From Labedaea rhizosphaerae (GTDB lineage: Bacteria > Actinomycetota > Actinomycetes > Mycobacteriales > Pseudonocardiaceae): a stretch of DNA of 64,000 bases. This document shows, piece by piece, positions 1-8,061 of the stretch; position 1 is the first letter of the stretch; each line of letters opens with the position of its first letter. Below the pieces are notes generated by a model. That model was not told the origin of the DNA, made no database searches, and saw only the letters and a program-made list of their open reading frames with translations. The position numbers and the translations under genes are program-made. The stretch is from contig NZ_SNXZ01000001.1 in the NCBI RefSeq assembly GCF_004362825.1, forward strand, positions 186,001 through 250,000. Direction: 5' to 3'.

Positions 1-1235
1 GCCGAAGTGGTGTCCATGAACGCACCCGCCAGCCCGATGCCCGCGTTGTTCACCACCACGTCCGGCACGCCGTGCGCGTCCGCGACCTCGGCCACGAACC
101 GGGTCATCGCGTCCTCGTCGGCGACGTCCGCTTGGAACGGGTAGGCCGCCGCACCGATGGTCTTCGCGGTCTCCTCCGCGGCGGCGAGGTCGAGGTCGGC
201 CACCACGACCTCCGCGCCGAGCCCGGCGAAGAGCTGCGCCGTGGCCCGGCCGATCCCGCTGCCCGCGCCGGTCACCACCACGAGCTGGTCGCCGAAGCGC
301 TGCCGCGGCACGCCGGATCGCCCACGCTGCAACGACCTGGTGACCGGTGCGCCCTCGACGTGCTCGACGAACTCGGTGACCGCACGGGCCACCACGTCCG
401 GGCGCGACTCCGGCGCCCAGTGTCCGGTGTGGATGGTCCGCCGCCACAGCCGCGGCACCCAGTGGTCCAGTTCCGCGGTCGGGCCCGGTGTGACGTAACG
501 GTCGGCGGCCGGGAGCAGGGCCTGCACCGGCACGTCGGTCCAGCGCTGCCGCGGGTGCAGCAGGCGCGGCAGCATGTTCGCCCGGTACAGCCGCACACCC
601 AGCGCGCCGTCGGCCGCCTGGGTGTCCGCCGGATGCCCGTCGCGGGGCTCGAGGCCCTCGACGGCGTGCATCAGCTTGCCCCAGTTGCGGCCGATCACCG
701 TGCGCCACAACAGTTCCGGCACCACGGGCACGTGGAACAGGTAGATGTACCAGGAATGCGCGAGCTGCCCGGCGAGCTTGCGCAGGTTGCGCGGCGTCGG
801 CGCGCGCACGGTCCGGCGCAGCCACGCGCCGGTGTGGTCCAGGCAAGGACCGGAGATGGTGGTGAACGAGGCAATCCGGTGCTGGCGATCGGGGTCGGTG
901 ACCGCCTCCCACGCCTGGATCGAGCCCCAGTCGTGGGCCACGACGTGCACCTTGCCCGACGGCTTGACCGCGTCGACCACCTCGAACAGGTCGTCGCCGA
1001 GCCGTTCGGTCCGGTAGCCGTCGGTACCGGGCGGTCCGGTGGACGCCCCGGTGCCGCGGGTGTCGTAGGTGACGACGTGGAAGCGCTCGGCCAGCCGATC
1101 GGCCACGCCGTCCCACAGCCGGTGCGTGTCCGGGTAGCCGTGCACGAGCAGCACCGTCGGTGCGCTCGGGTCGCCCCGTTCGAACACCGCCAGGGTCGCG
1201 TCCCCCGACTCCACCGACCGCTGCGCACTCGTCAT
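1..1235 (-). CDS. alpha/beta hydrolase-SDR fusion oxidoreductase (C-terminus beyond window)
   Basis: This gene is cut by the window start; about 411 codons are visible from the ATG at 1235. The N-terminal part is an alpha/beta-hydrolase domain: an HGYPDTHRLW oxyanion-hole segment is followed by HDWGS at about residue 105, the nucleophile motif of epoxide-hydrolase-like proteins, with Asp instead of Ser. After about residue 300 a short-chain dehydrogenase begins, with the Rossmann motif TGAGSGIG and then VVNNAGIG; the catalytic Tyr-Lys lies outside the window. This hydrolase-SDR fusion is a known actinobacterial architecture. I infer a cytosolic NAD(P)-dependent oxidoreductase with a second hydrolytic domain; the substrate cannot be read. 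A divergent or regulatory link to the MerR gene is not shown, since both genes lie on the minus strand 63 bp apart. Confidence 0.85.
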   Translation of the reverse strand, partial: MTSAQRSVESGDATLAVFERGDPSAPTVLLVHGYPDTHRLWDGVADRLAERFHVVTYDTRGTGASTGPPGTDGYRTERLGDDLFEVVDAVKPSGKVHVVAHDWGSIQAWEAVTDPDRQHRIASFTTISGPCLDHTGAWLRRTVRAPTPRNLRKLAGQLAHSWYIYLFHVPVVPELLWRTVIGRNWGKLMHAVEGLEPRDGHPADTQAADGALGVRLYRANMLPRLLHPRQRWTDVPVQALLPAADRYVTPGPTAELDHWVPRLWRRTIHTGHWAPESRPDVVARAVTEFVEHVEGAPVTRSLQRGRSGVPRQRFGDQLVVVTGAGSGIGRATAQLFAGLGAEVVVADLDLAAAEETAKTIGAAAYPFQADVADEDAMTRFVAEVADAHGVPDVVVNNAGIGLAGAFMDTTS

Positions 1236-1298
1236 TGAGCAACCCACTCACTGGGGACTTCACTGTCAACGACGAACGTTACAACGCCCATTGTCAGC

Positions 1299-2105
1299 TT
1301 ACAACCGGTCGGCGCCCCGCCCCTCCTCCAGCACAGCCACCAGCCGGTCGCCGATGATGTCCGGGATCACCCGGTTCGCCGAGCGGGCCACCGCGGCCGA
1401 CAAAGCCGAGTTGACCAGCGGTTTCAGCTTCGACAGGACCTCGACGTAGTAGGGCAGCTCGTCGCCGCTGGGCAGCCAGCCGGGGCCCTTGGGATCCAGC
1501 ACGTACTTGCGCACGACGCTCACCATCAGCCCGGCGACGTGGTCGACGTCCTGCTGCAGCTGGGCCGCCAGCTCCAGCGCCTCGGCCAGCGGCACGCCGA
1601 GCTCGACGAGCTGGCGACCGGCCTCGACCAGGCGCGGGCTCGGCGCGTAGAAGCGGGCGCCACGCCGTTCGAGCAGCTTCAACTCGAGCGCGCGGCGGAT
1701 GTTGGCCTGCGACAGCTCGCCGCCGAACATGTCGCGCAGCTGTCCGAGGGTGAGGTGCTCGGGCTGCTCGTCGGTCCACGACGCGCCCAGCGTCTCCTCC
1801 AGCCCGAGCAACTCGGCCAGCGTGTAACCGGACTGCCAGGCCGCCAGCATCTCCTTGATCTGGGCGAACGCGTACCCGCGGGCCAGCATGTTGATGACCA
1901 GCCGCAGCCGGGAGAGGTGGGCGTCGGTGTAGATGGCGGTGCGGCCGCGCTTGATCGGCGCGGGCAGCAACTGCCGGTCCTGGTAGACGCGCACGTTCCG
2001 CACGGTCGTCCCGGCCAGCCGCGCCAGCTCGTCCACCCGGTACTCACCCACGCCGGGAAGAGTAGGCGCTGCGCTGCCGATCCCCCCAGAAGACCCGGTA
2101 CTCAC
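1299..2105 (-). CDS. MerR family transcriptional regulator
   Basis: 268 codons from a GTG at 2105. A MerR-type winged helix starts at about residue 21 (EYRVDELARLAGTTVRNVR, then YQDRQLLPAP), with the usual second wing and recognition residues. The C-terminal 170 residues form a helical effector/dimer region without a Cys-rich metal site, so it does not look like a metal sensor. The start is uncertain: the segment around the GTG (GGTGAGTACCGGGT) recurs about 57 bp downstream at an in-frame GTG near 2051 that would begin directly at the DNA-binding domain. It is transcribed away from the histidine kinase gene, with a 113-bp shared upstream region, so it may regulate itself or the neighbouring two-component genes. 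The upstream hydrolase-SDR gene on the same strand could be a co-transcribed target. Confidence 0.85.
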   Translation of the reverse strand: MSTGSSGGIGSAAPTLPGVGEYRVDELARLAGTTVRNVRVYQDRQLLPAPIKRGRTAIYTDAHLSRLRLVINMLARGYAFAQIKEMLAAWQSGYTLAELLGLEETLGASWTDEQPEHLTLGQLRDMFGGELSQANIRRALELKLLERRGARFYAPSPRLVEAGRQLVELGVPLAEALELAAQLQQDVDHVAGLMVSVVRKYVLDPKGPGWLPSGDELPYYVEVLSKLKPLVNSALSAAVARSANRVIPDIIGDRLVAVLEEGRGADRL

Positions 2106-2218
2106 CTACACCGGCGGCTTGGAGCCCAGCCTCCCCAACGAGGTGGAGCTACGTCTACTGCTTTCGGGCTGGTCGCCGGGCCAGAATGGGTTGCGTAGGC
2201 AATACGAGGAGACACGAC

Positions 2219-3364
2219 ATGGGTTGGCCGGGATACCGCGGACCGCTTTGGACGCTGGGGAACTTCGTCGAAGCGCTCGGGCTGCTCGTGCTGTCCTGCC
2301 TGAGCCTCGCGATGTTCCCCTTCATGCTGGTCGCGGCCGTGACGATCCCGATCGCCGGGGTCGGGCTCGTGCTGATGTTCCTCGGGCTGCTGGTGGTGCG
2401 GCCGATGGCGATGCTGCAACGCAAGTGGGCCGGGCGCGTGCTGGGCGTCGACCTGCCGAACGCCTACCGCACGGTCCCGGCGGACGCGCGGCTCGACGAC
2501 CGGTTCAAGCTGATCACCGACCCCGCGCTGTGGCGTGACATCGCGTGGCTGGGCGTCAACGGCACCATCGGGTTCGTGCTGTGCCTGGCGCAGGTCATCC
2601 TGACGATCCCGATGCTCGTCGGCATGTGGGCCAACCCGAAGCTGCAGTACATCAACGCACACGTGTCCGCGTACCTGCTCGCCCCGCCGGCGAGCGCGAA
2701 GCTGCAGAAGCGGGTGGAGGAGCTGGCCACCTCCCGCGCCGACACCGTCGACGCGAGCGCGGCGGAACTGCGCCGCATCGAGCGCGACCTGCACGACGGC
2801 GCGCAGGCCCGGCTGGTCGCGCTGAGCATGAACCTGGGCATGGCCGAGGACGCCCTGGAGCGCGATCCCGCCCTGGTCAAGGAGATGCTGACCGAAGCCC
2901 GGACCTCCACCGGCAAGGCGCTCACCGAGCTGCGCGACCTGGTGCGGGGCATCCACCCGCCCGTCCTGGCCGACCGCGGCCTCGACGGCGGCGTGCGGGC
3001 GCTGGCGCTCGACCTGCCGATCACCGTGGACGTCGACATCGCGCTGCCGTCCCGGCTGGAGGCGCCGGTTGAGTCCGCGGGGTACTTCGCGGTGGCCGAG
3101 TCGCTGGCCAACGTGGTCAAGCACTCGGGCGCGGGACACGCCTGGGTGCACATTCGGCACGAAGACGGCAAATTGCGGATGCAGATCGTGGATGATGGCC
3201 GCGGTGGCGCCGACATCGGCGCCGGGAGCGGCCTGTCCGGCATCCAGAAGCGCCTGGCAGCCTTCGACGGGACGCTCGTCGTCACCAGCCCGCTCGGCGG
3301 GCCGACCGTGGTCACGATGGAGGTACCGTGCGCGTTGTCATCGGGGAGGATCTCGCCCTCCTGA
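2219..3364 (+). CDS. membrane sensor histidine kinase (HisKA_3 type)
   Basis: 381 residues. ATG 2219 is chosen because GAGGAG lies about 7 bases upstream. The N-terminus holds a hydrophobic sensor region: one long double-pass segment at about residues 10-65 and a second pair at about 105-145, resembling the actinobacterial 'putative sensor' domain. The dimerisation helix carries the phospho-acceptor in IERDLHDGAQARL (His about residue 192). The ATP-binding domain follows, with an N-box (ESLANVVKHSG) and a G-box (DDGRGG, then GSGLSGIQKRL). Its 3' end overlaps the response regulator gene by 37 bp, so the pair should be co-translated. The kinase would autophosphorylate at the membrane and pass phosphate to the neighbouring regulator. 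The stimulus is unknown. Confidence 0.9.
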   Translation: MGWPGYRGPLWTLGNFVEALGLLVLSCLSLAMFPFMLVAAVTIPIAGVGLVLMFLGLLVVRPMAMLQRKWAGRVLGVDLPNAYRTVPADARLDDRFKLITDPALWRDIAWLGVNGTIGFVLCLAQVILTIPMLVGMWANPKLQYINAHVSAYLLAPPASAKLQKRVEELATSRADTVDASAAELRRIERDLHDGAQARLVALSMNLGMAEDALERDPALVKEMLTEARTSTGKALTELRDLVRGIHPPVLADRGLDGGVRALALDLPITVDVDIALPSRLEAPVESAGYFAVAESLANVVKHSGAGHAWVHIRHEDGKLRMQIVDDGRGGADIGAGSGLSGIQKRLAAFDGTLVVTSPLGGPTVVTMEVPCALSSGRISPS

Positions 3365-3972
3365 GGGATGGCTTGATCCGGATGCTCGAGGCGCACGACT
3401 TCGACGTCGTCGAAGCGGCCGACAACGGGCCGTCCCTGTTGCACGCGCTGGTGACGCACAAGCCCGATGTGGCCGTGGTGGACGTGCGCATGCCCCCGAC
3501 GTTCACCGACGAGGGGCTGCGGGCGGCGATCGAGGCACGCAAGCAGGTGCCGGGGCTGCCGGTGCTGGTGCTCTCGCAGTACGTGGAGCAGTTGTACGCG
3601 CGGGAGTTGTTGTCCGACGCCGGGGGCGCGGTCGGGTACCTGTTGAAGGACCGGGTTTCCGATGTGGCGCAGTTCATCGACGCGGTCCGGCGGGTCGCCG
3701 CGGGCGGGACGGCGATGGACCCCGAGGTGATCTCCCGGCTGCTGGCCCGGCACTCGGCGAACGAGCCGTTGCAGCGCTTGACGCCGCGCGAGCGGGAAGT
3801 GCTGGAGCACATGGCCGAAGGCCGCTCCAACGCGGCGATCGCGGCGAAGCTCTTCATCACCGACAAGGCGGTGTCCAAGCACACCAACAACATCTTCACG
3901 AAGCTGGACCTGCCGCCGTCGGAGGACGACAACCGCCGCGTCCTCGCCGTCCTCGCCTACCTCAACGGCTGA
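3328..3972 (+). CDS. NarL/LuxR-type response regulator
   Basis: 214 residues from GTG 3328, inside the end of the kinase gene. The receiver domain begins VVIGEDLALLRDG (acidic pocket at residue 7) and has the phospho-acceptor Asp at about residue 52 (VAVVDVRMPP), the conserved Ser in VLVLSQY and the Lys in YLLKDRV. A LuxR-type helix-turn-helix follows at about 150-205 (LTPREREVLEHMAEGRSN, then KHTNNIFTKL). It is the cytoplasmic partner of the upstream histidine kinase and probably a transcription factor. The recognition helix has KAVSKHT, where family members usually have a similar K-V-hydrophobic pattern. The stop codon is followed 18 bases later by a 22-bp repeat array. Confidence 0.92.
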   Translation: MRVVIGEDLALLRDGLIRMLEAHDFDVVEAADNGPSLLHALVTHKPDVAVVDVRMPPTFTDEGLRAAIEARKQVPGLPVLVLSQYVEQLYARELLSDAGGAVGYLLKDRVSDVAQFIDAVRRVAAGGTAMDPEVISRLLARHSANEPLQRLTPREREVLEHMAEGRSNAAIAAKLFITDKAVSKHTNNIFTKLDLPPSEDDNRRVLAVLAYLNG

Positions 3973-3990
3973 CCACCCCTCGACCCAGGC

Positions 3991-4139
3991 GTGTCCCACA
4001 CTCAAAGCGGGTGTGTCCCACACTCGGAGCGCGCGTGTCCCACACTCGGATGTGGGACACACCCCGCGCGAACGTGGGACACACCCAGCCGGAACGGGGG
4101 ACACACCCGACGCGAACGTGGGACACGCCTGGAAGGCAC
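3991..4139. repeat. 22-bp repeat array 1, head-to-head
   Basis: Three forward units begin at 3991, 4013 and 4035, and four inverted units have their GTGGGACAC core at 4052, 4074, 4096 and 4118. Every step is exactly 22 bp. Each unit is a constant GTGTCCCAC head and a looser 13-base tail (roughly A/G-C/T-TC, variable, then GGGT or GGGC). The arms meet at a perfect 10-bp inverted repeat, GTGTCCCACA (4035-4044) and TGTGGGACAC (4051-4060), with a 6-base loop. The array begins 18 bases after the response regulator stop codon. The period is not a multiple of three, and readings through it have no start signals, so it is not coding. Confidence 0.95.
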
Positions 4140-4234
4140 CCGAACGTGGCAGGTGCTCACCCGTCTCGCGGTACAGGCGATCACGCGCACCCACCTACCG
4201 TGTAACTCTCGGCTACTACGGGAGGCGAACCGTC

Positions 4235-4303
4235 ATGGGTGGTTGCAACTGCTGCTCATCGTGCACCGGCCACGGCTGCGGGTGCTGCGGCAACTGCGGT
4301 TAG
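4235..4303 (+). CDS. 22-residue cysteine-rich micropeptide, metallothionein-like
   Basis: A 22-codon frame starts at ATG 4235 and ends with TAG at 4301-4303. GGGAGG lies about 10 bases upstream (4220-4225). Eight of 22 residues are Cys, arranged as two copies of CxCCxxC separated by Thr-Gly-His-Gly, with Gly, Asn and Ser filling the rest. Such density and symmetry suggest a thiolate metal-binding peptide (Cu(I), Zn(II) or Cd(II)) or another thiol-based role; this is inference from composition. It lies alone between repeat array 1 and a hairpin terminator. Alternatives are a cysteine-sensing leader peptide, which is less likely because no gene follows on this strand, or a chance frame. The good ribosome site and motif duplication argue against chance. 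Confidence 0.6.
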   Translation: MGGCNCCSSCTGHGCGCCGNCG

Positions 4304-4313
4304 ACATGGGAAA

Positions 4314-4344
4314 GCCGTGGGCGGCAACGAGATCCGCCCACGGC
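4314..4344. terminator. intrinsic terminator between micropeptide and importer operon
   Basis: A perfect 11-bp stem: GCCGTGGGCGG at 4314-4324 pairs with CCGCCCACGGC at 4334-4344, with a 9-base loop. On the minus strand the stem is followed by TTT, so it best serves the importer operon whose last gene ends at 4359. It may also stop plus-strand transcripts of the micropeptide. Confidence 0.8.
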
Positions 4345-4358
4345 CTTCACAGCGGGAC

Positions 4359-5768
4359 TCAGCCGCCGAGCTTGGCGTTGTAGTCGGCGATCTTCTTGTT
4401 GGCCGCGTTCTCGACGCCGGTCAGCGCCTCGGTCACGTCCTTGCCCTGCAGCATCGCGGCCTGCAGGCCGTTCTCGACCTCCTTGCGCACCGACGGCATC
4501 TCACCGACGGAGCAGCCCTGCGTCGCGAAGTCCAGTTTGGTCCCCTGCAGCTGCTTGATCGCGGTGGCGAACTGCGGCTTCTGCGACACCCACTGCTTGT
4601 CGGCCGGGTCGTCCAGCGCGCCCTTGCTGATCGGGAAGTACCCGGTCGAGGTGTGCCAGGTGACCTGGCTTTCCTTGCTGCCCAGGAACTTCACGAGCTC
4701 CCACGCGGCGCGCTCCTTGACCTGGTCACCGCGGTTGGTGATCCACAGCGACGCGCCGCCGATGATCGGGCCGCCGGTGTTGGCCGCGTCGACCTTCGGG
4801 AAGTAGCCGGTGCCGACGGTGAACGGGTGCGCCGCCTCGGCCGCGCCCTTGACGAAACCGCCGAGTGATCCGGTGGACTCCAGGGCCATGGCCACGGTGC
4901 CCGAGCTGAACGCGTTGTCACCGTTGTCGGTGTTGGAGTCCAGCTTCATGGCCAGGCCCTGCTTGATCATGTCCTGCCACCACGTGAACAGCTTCTGGTT
5001 GGTGGGCGTGTTCAGCATGACCTTCGACGCCCGGCCGGTGCGGCCGTTGTCGGCGTCGCAGATGGGCTGGTCGGCCACGGCGTTCCACTGCTCGACGAAC
5101 CAGCCGTAGAGGGTGGCGCCGAAGCCGAACTTCACGGTCTCACCCGACGTCGCCTTGATCTTCTTGGCGTCCGCCATGATGTCCTCGAGCGTCGTCGGCG
5201 GCTTGTCCGGATCCAGGCCGGCCTTCTGGAACGCCTCGCGGTTGATGTACATCAACGGCATCGACGTGTTGAACGGCAACGAGTACAGCTTCTTGTCGAC
5301 GGTGTAGTACCCGGCGATGTTCGGCTGGATGTCGCTCACGTCGTACTTGTCGACGTCGACGAACGACTGGACCGGGACGACCGACTTCGAGTCGATCATG
5401 TACCGGGTGCCGATGTCGTACATCTGGATCAGGTCCGGCCGCTGCTGCGCGGACGCGTTCTTGTACGCGGCGAGGGCGTCGTCGTACTTGCCCTTGTAGT
5501 TCACCGTGACGTGGATCTTGCCCTTGTTCTGGTTGTTGAACTGCTCGACCAGTTTCTGCAGGGCCTCGCCGTTGGTGCCGCCCATCGCGTGCCAGAAGGT
5601 GATCTCCACCTGGCCCTTGCCGTTGAGCACGTCCGGGCCGGGTGCGGCGGCATCGCCGCCGGACGTGCCACCGCCTGAGTTCGCCGCCGACGAGCAGCCA
5701 ACCGCCGTCAAGGCGGCGGCCATGGCGATCGCCAACGCGCCGAAGCCACGGCGCACAGTCATTCGCAC
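4359..5768 (-). CDS. ABC importer solute-binding lipoprotein, UgpB-like
   Basis: 469 residues. GTG 5768 is chosen because GGAGAGG lies 7 bases upstream; ATG 5762, two codons in, is the alternative. The N-terminus is a lipoprotein signal: a hydrophobic stretch, then LTAVGCSSA with the lipidated Cys at about residue 27. The mature part has the family-1 binding-protein fold. Several landmarks recall glycerol-3-phosphate binding protein UgpB: FWHAMGG near the start, LPFNTSMPLMYINREAFQKA, IIGGASLWI, and WHTSTGYFPISK near the end. I infer binding of a phosphorylated glycerol or oligosaccharide outside the membrane. It is the last gene of a three-gene operon with two permeases. No ATPase gene is present, so a shared MsiK/UgpC-type ATPase elsewhere is expected. 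Confidence 0.88.
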   Translation of the reverse strand: MRMTVRRGFGALAIAMAAALTAVGCSSAANSGGGTSGGDAAAPGPDVLNGKGQVEITFWHAMGGTNGEALQKLVEQFNNQNKGKIHVTVNYKGKYDDALAAYKNASAQQRPDLIQMYDIGTRYMIDSKSVVPVQSFVDVDKYDVSDIQPNIAGYYTVDKKLYSLPFNTSMPLMYINREAFQKAGLDPDKPPTTLEDIMADAKKIKATSGETVKFGFGATLYGWFVEQWNAVADQPICDADNGRTGRASKVMLNTPTNQKLFTWWQDMIKQGLAMKLDSNTDNGDNAFSSGTVAMALESTGSLGGFVKGAAEAAHPFTVGTGYFPKVDAANTGGPIIGGASLWITNRGDQVKERAAWELVKFLGSKESQVTWHTSTGYFPISKGALDDPADKQWVSQKPQFATAIKQLQGTKLDFATQGCSVGEMPSVRKEVENGLQAAMLQGKDVTEALTGVENAANKKIADYNAKLGG

Positions 5769-5785
5769 GGTCGTTCCTCTCCTTC

Positions 5786-6691
5786 TCATTTCACGGCCCC
5801 GGCCATGAAGCCGCGGACGAGCCAGCGCTGGCCGAAGACGACCAGCAGCAGTGTGGGCACCAGCGTGATCGTCACGCCGGCGAGCAACAGCGCCTGTTGG
5901 GTGCCGTTCCCGTTGGCCTTCAACGCGAACACGGCGGTCTGCAACGTGTTCATCGAGTTGTTGGACGACGAGATGATCAACGGCCAGAAGTACATGTTCC
6001 AGCCCTGCAGGAACGACCAGACCGACAACGCGATCAGCGACGGGCGCACCGACGGCAGCACGATCGTGAACAGGAACCGGAAGTGCCCGGCACCGTCGAT
6101 CAACGCGGCGTGCCGCAACTCCTCCGGGAACTGCCGGAACGCCTGGCGCATCAGGAAAACGCCGAACCCGTTGGCCAGGAACGGCAACACGAGGCTCCAC
6201 TGGTTGTCCTGCAGGCCCATGCTGCGGATGAACAACGCGTTCGGCACCACGATCGCCTCGTAGGGCACCATGATCGTCGCCATGAACAGCCAGAAGATGG
6301 GCTTGCGCAACGGCATCCGCACGAACACCAGCGCGTAGGCCGCGAGCGACGACGTGACCAGGTGCGCCAACATGATCACCACGCCGACGAACAGCGAGTT
6401 GAAGAACGCGGGCAACAACGGCACGACCGTCTGCTGCCACGCGCTGACGTAGTTGTCGAACGAGTAGTGCGACGCGCTGAACACCGACGGTGGCTGGCGC
6501 ACCAACTGCCCCTCGGGCAGCAGCCCGCCGAGCACGGTGAGCAGCACCGGGAACAACAGCACGATCGCGGCGAGCACCAGCCAGACGTAGGTGAGCACAC
6601 CCACCGGCTTGCTGGTCTTGTTCACGGCCTTCGGCCGGCGTGGCGCCCGGCGCACCGGCGGGTCCACCCGCTCGGCTACCTGAGTGGTCAC
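5786..6691 (-). CDS. ABC importer permease, MalG/UgpE type
   Basis: 301 residues from GTG 6691, which overlaps the stop of the partner permease by 4 bp (GTGA). About six transmembrane helices are visible, starting with VWLVLAAIVLLFPVLLTVLG. The EAA coupling motif is HAALIDGAGHFRFLFTIVLP at about residues 190-210, where the cytoplasmic ATPase would dock. The C-terminus ends RGFMAGAVK, matching the usual RG-hydrophobic-GAVKG ending of carbohydrate permeases of this class. It forms the translocation channel with the upstream permease, taking substrate from the UgpB-like lipoprotein 17 bp downstream. The overlap and short gaps indicate one transcript. Confidence 0.92.
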   Translation of the reverse strand: MTTQVAERVDPPVRRAPRRPKAVNKTSKPVGVLTYVWLVLAAIVLLFPVLLTVLGGLLPEGQLVRQPPSVFSASHYSFDNYVSAWQQTVVPLLPAFFNSLFVGVVIMLAHLVTSSLAAYALVFVRMPLRKPIFWLFMATIMVPYEAIVVPNALFIRSMGLQDNQWSLVLPFLANGFGVFLMRQAFRQFPEELRHAALIDGAGHFRFLFTIVLPSVRPSLIALSVWSFLQGWNMYFWPLIISSSNNSMNTLQTAVFALKANGNGTQQALLLAGVTITLVPTLLLVVFGQRWLVRGFMAGAVK

Positions 6692-7689
6692 CGGTAGTGC
6701 ACCCGCCTTTCGATGACGCCGAACTGGATGACGGCGAGGACGATGCCCACGATCAGCAGCACCAGACCCTGCGCGCTGGCCAGGCCGTACTCGTTGTTGC
6801 CGTTCTCGAACGCGTTGTTGAAGATCGAGAAGACCAGCGTGCGGGTGGCCCCGTTCGGCCCGCCGTCGGTCATCACCTGCACCTGGCCGAGCGCCTGCAA
6901 CGACGTGAGCGTGGTCGTCACGATCACGAAGAACAGGCTCGGCGAGATCATCGGCAGGACCACGCTGAAGAACGTCCGCGGCCCCGAGGCGCCGTCGATA
7001 CGCGCGGCTTCGAGCACGTCCTCGTCCACGCCGGCCAAGCCGGCGCCGATCACCAGCAGGTTGAACCCGGCGACCACCCACACCGTCGCCCACGCCACGG
7101 TGATCAACGCCCAGGGCGACTGCACCGTCCACTCCGGCGCGGTGATGCCGATGACCCGCAGCGCCCAGTTCACCGGCGACATGGACGGGTCGAGCATCAG
7201 CAGCCAGACCACCGACGCCGCGGACGCCGAGTAGGCGAACGGCAGCGTGAACAGCGTCCGGAACACGCGCATGCCGGGCAGCCGCTGGGCCAGCGGGACG
7301 GCCAGAGCCAGTGGCCCCACCACCCCGACGACCACCACGAACAGCGTGAACACCAGCGTGTGCATGAGCACTTCGCCGAACTCCGGGGTGAAGAGCTGGG
7401 CGAAGTTGTCCATGCCGACCGACCGCGACGGGTTGCCGTTGATGTCGGTGCCCCTGGTCGACAGGAAGATCGCCTGGAACAGGGGGAAGATCACGAACGT
7501 CCCGAGCCCGGCGACCGCGGGCACGCAGAACAGGACGCCCAGCAGGATCTCCCGCGGGCTGTAGTGCTGCCGCCGGCGTGGGGGTCGCGCGGACGCGCTC
7601 GCGGCGGCCTGCGCCGCCGCGGTCAGCGAGTTCGTCGTCACGGGGCCTGAGCCTGGCGGTGGACGACGAACGTCATCGGTCTCGACCAT
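6688..7689 (-). CDS. ABC importer permease, MalF/UgpA type
   Basis: 333 residues from ATG 7689. An Ala/Arg-rich cytoplasmic leader of about 45 residues precedes the first helix (GVLFCVPAVAGLGTFVIFPL). About six helices follow, with the EAA motif ARIDGASGPRTFFSVVLP at about residue 225. The MalF-class signature DGGPNGATRTLVFSIFNNAF lies near the C-terminus. It is the first gene of the importer operon, and its stop overlaps the start of the second permease. The start could be shorter (GTG near 7641), since no strong ribosome site precedes 7689. Upstream lies a 370-bp gap with no evident operator. Confidence 0.9.
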   Translation of the reverse strand: MVETDDVRRPPPGSGPVTTNSLTAAAQAAASASARPPRRRQHYSPREILLGVLFCVPAVAGLGTFVIFPLFQAIFLSTRGTDINGNPSRSVGMDNFAQLFTPEFGEVLMHTLVFTLFVVVVGVVGPLALAVPLAQRLPGMRVFRTLFTLPFAYSASAASVVWLLMLDPSMSPVNWALRVIGITAPEWTVQSPWALITVAWATVWVVAGFNLLVIGAGLAGVDEDVLEAARIDGASGPRTFFSVVLPMISPSLFFVIVTTTLTSLQALGQVQVMTDGGPNGATRTLVFSIFNNAFENGNNEYGLASAQGLVLLIVGIVLAVIQFGVIERRVHYR

Positions 7690-8061
7690 GGCGGGAATCT
7701 TGCCACCAAGTGCACCGACGCCGACGTTACCGTCTCACAACGACACCACACAGCGAGTGATCACTCGCCAACAGGACACGGAACCGATACGCCCCAATAA
7801 CATTCCCGCAATTGCCACGACAGGTATGAGCCGCACAAGGAAACCCTGAAACTTAGCGTAATCAATCAACCGCAAATAGTGAAAGCAGAACAGTGCAAAC
7901 AGGTAGGCGGCCGACCAACTAACACACAAACAGCGAGTCGCGCCCATGCAGGGGGTCCGGGGGCGAAGCCCACCGGGCGGGGCTTGGGGGCTGCGCCCCC
8001 AAAAGACACAAGCACGACCTCCTGGCCAGCGCTTTCCGCTGGCACAGGTAGCCCAAGGTCG
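7690..8061. other. gene-free tract with hairpins downstream of the tRNA
   Basis: About 370 bases without a convincing gene. The part from about 7735 to 7945 is clearly less GC-rich than its surroundings. From 7946 on it is rich in short inverted repeats: TTGGGGGC (7984-7991) with GCCCCCAA (7995-8002), a nested pair GCCAGCG (8025-8031) with CGCTGGC (8037-8043), and an outer pair GCACGACCT (8012-8020) with AGGTCGTGC (8056-8064) that reaches into the tRNA 3' end. The composition and the position next to a tRNA fit a decayed mobile insertion, but no integrase or second attachment site is seen. Confidence 0.6.

Noticed and set aside
3991-4383. Open frames running through the 22-bp array (Cys-Val-Pro-His and Trp-Asp-Thr-Pro repeats)
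   Set aside because: The 22-bp period shifts frame each unit, the frames lack ribosome sites, and similar frames appear on both strands. They are by-products of the repeat.
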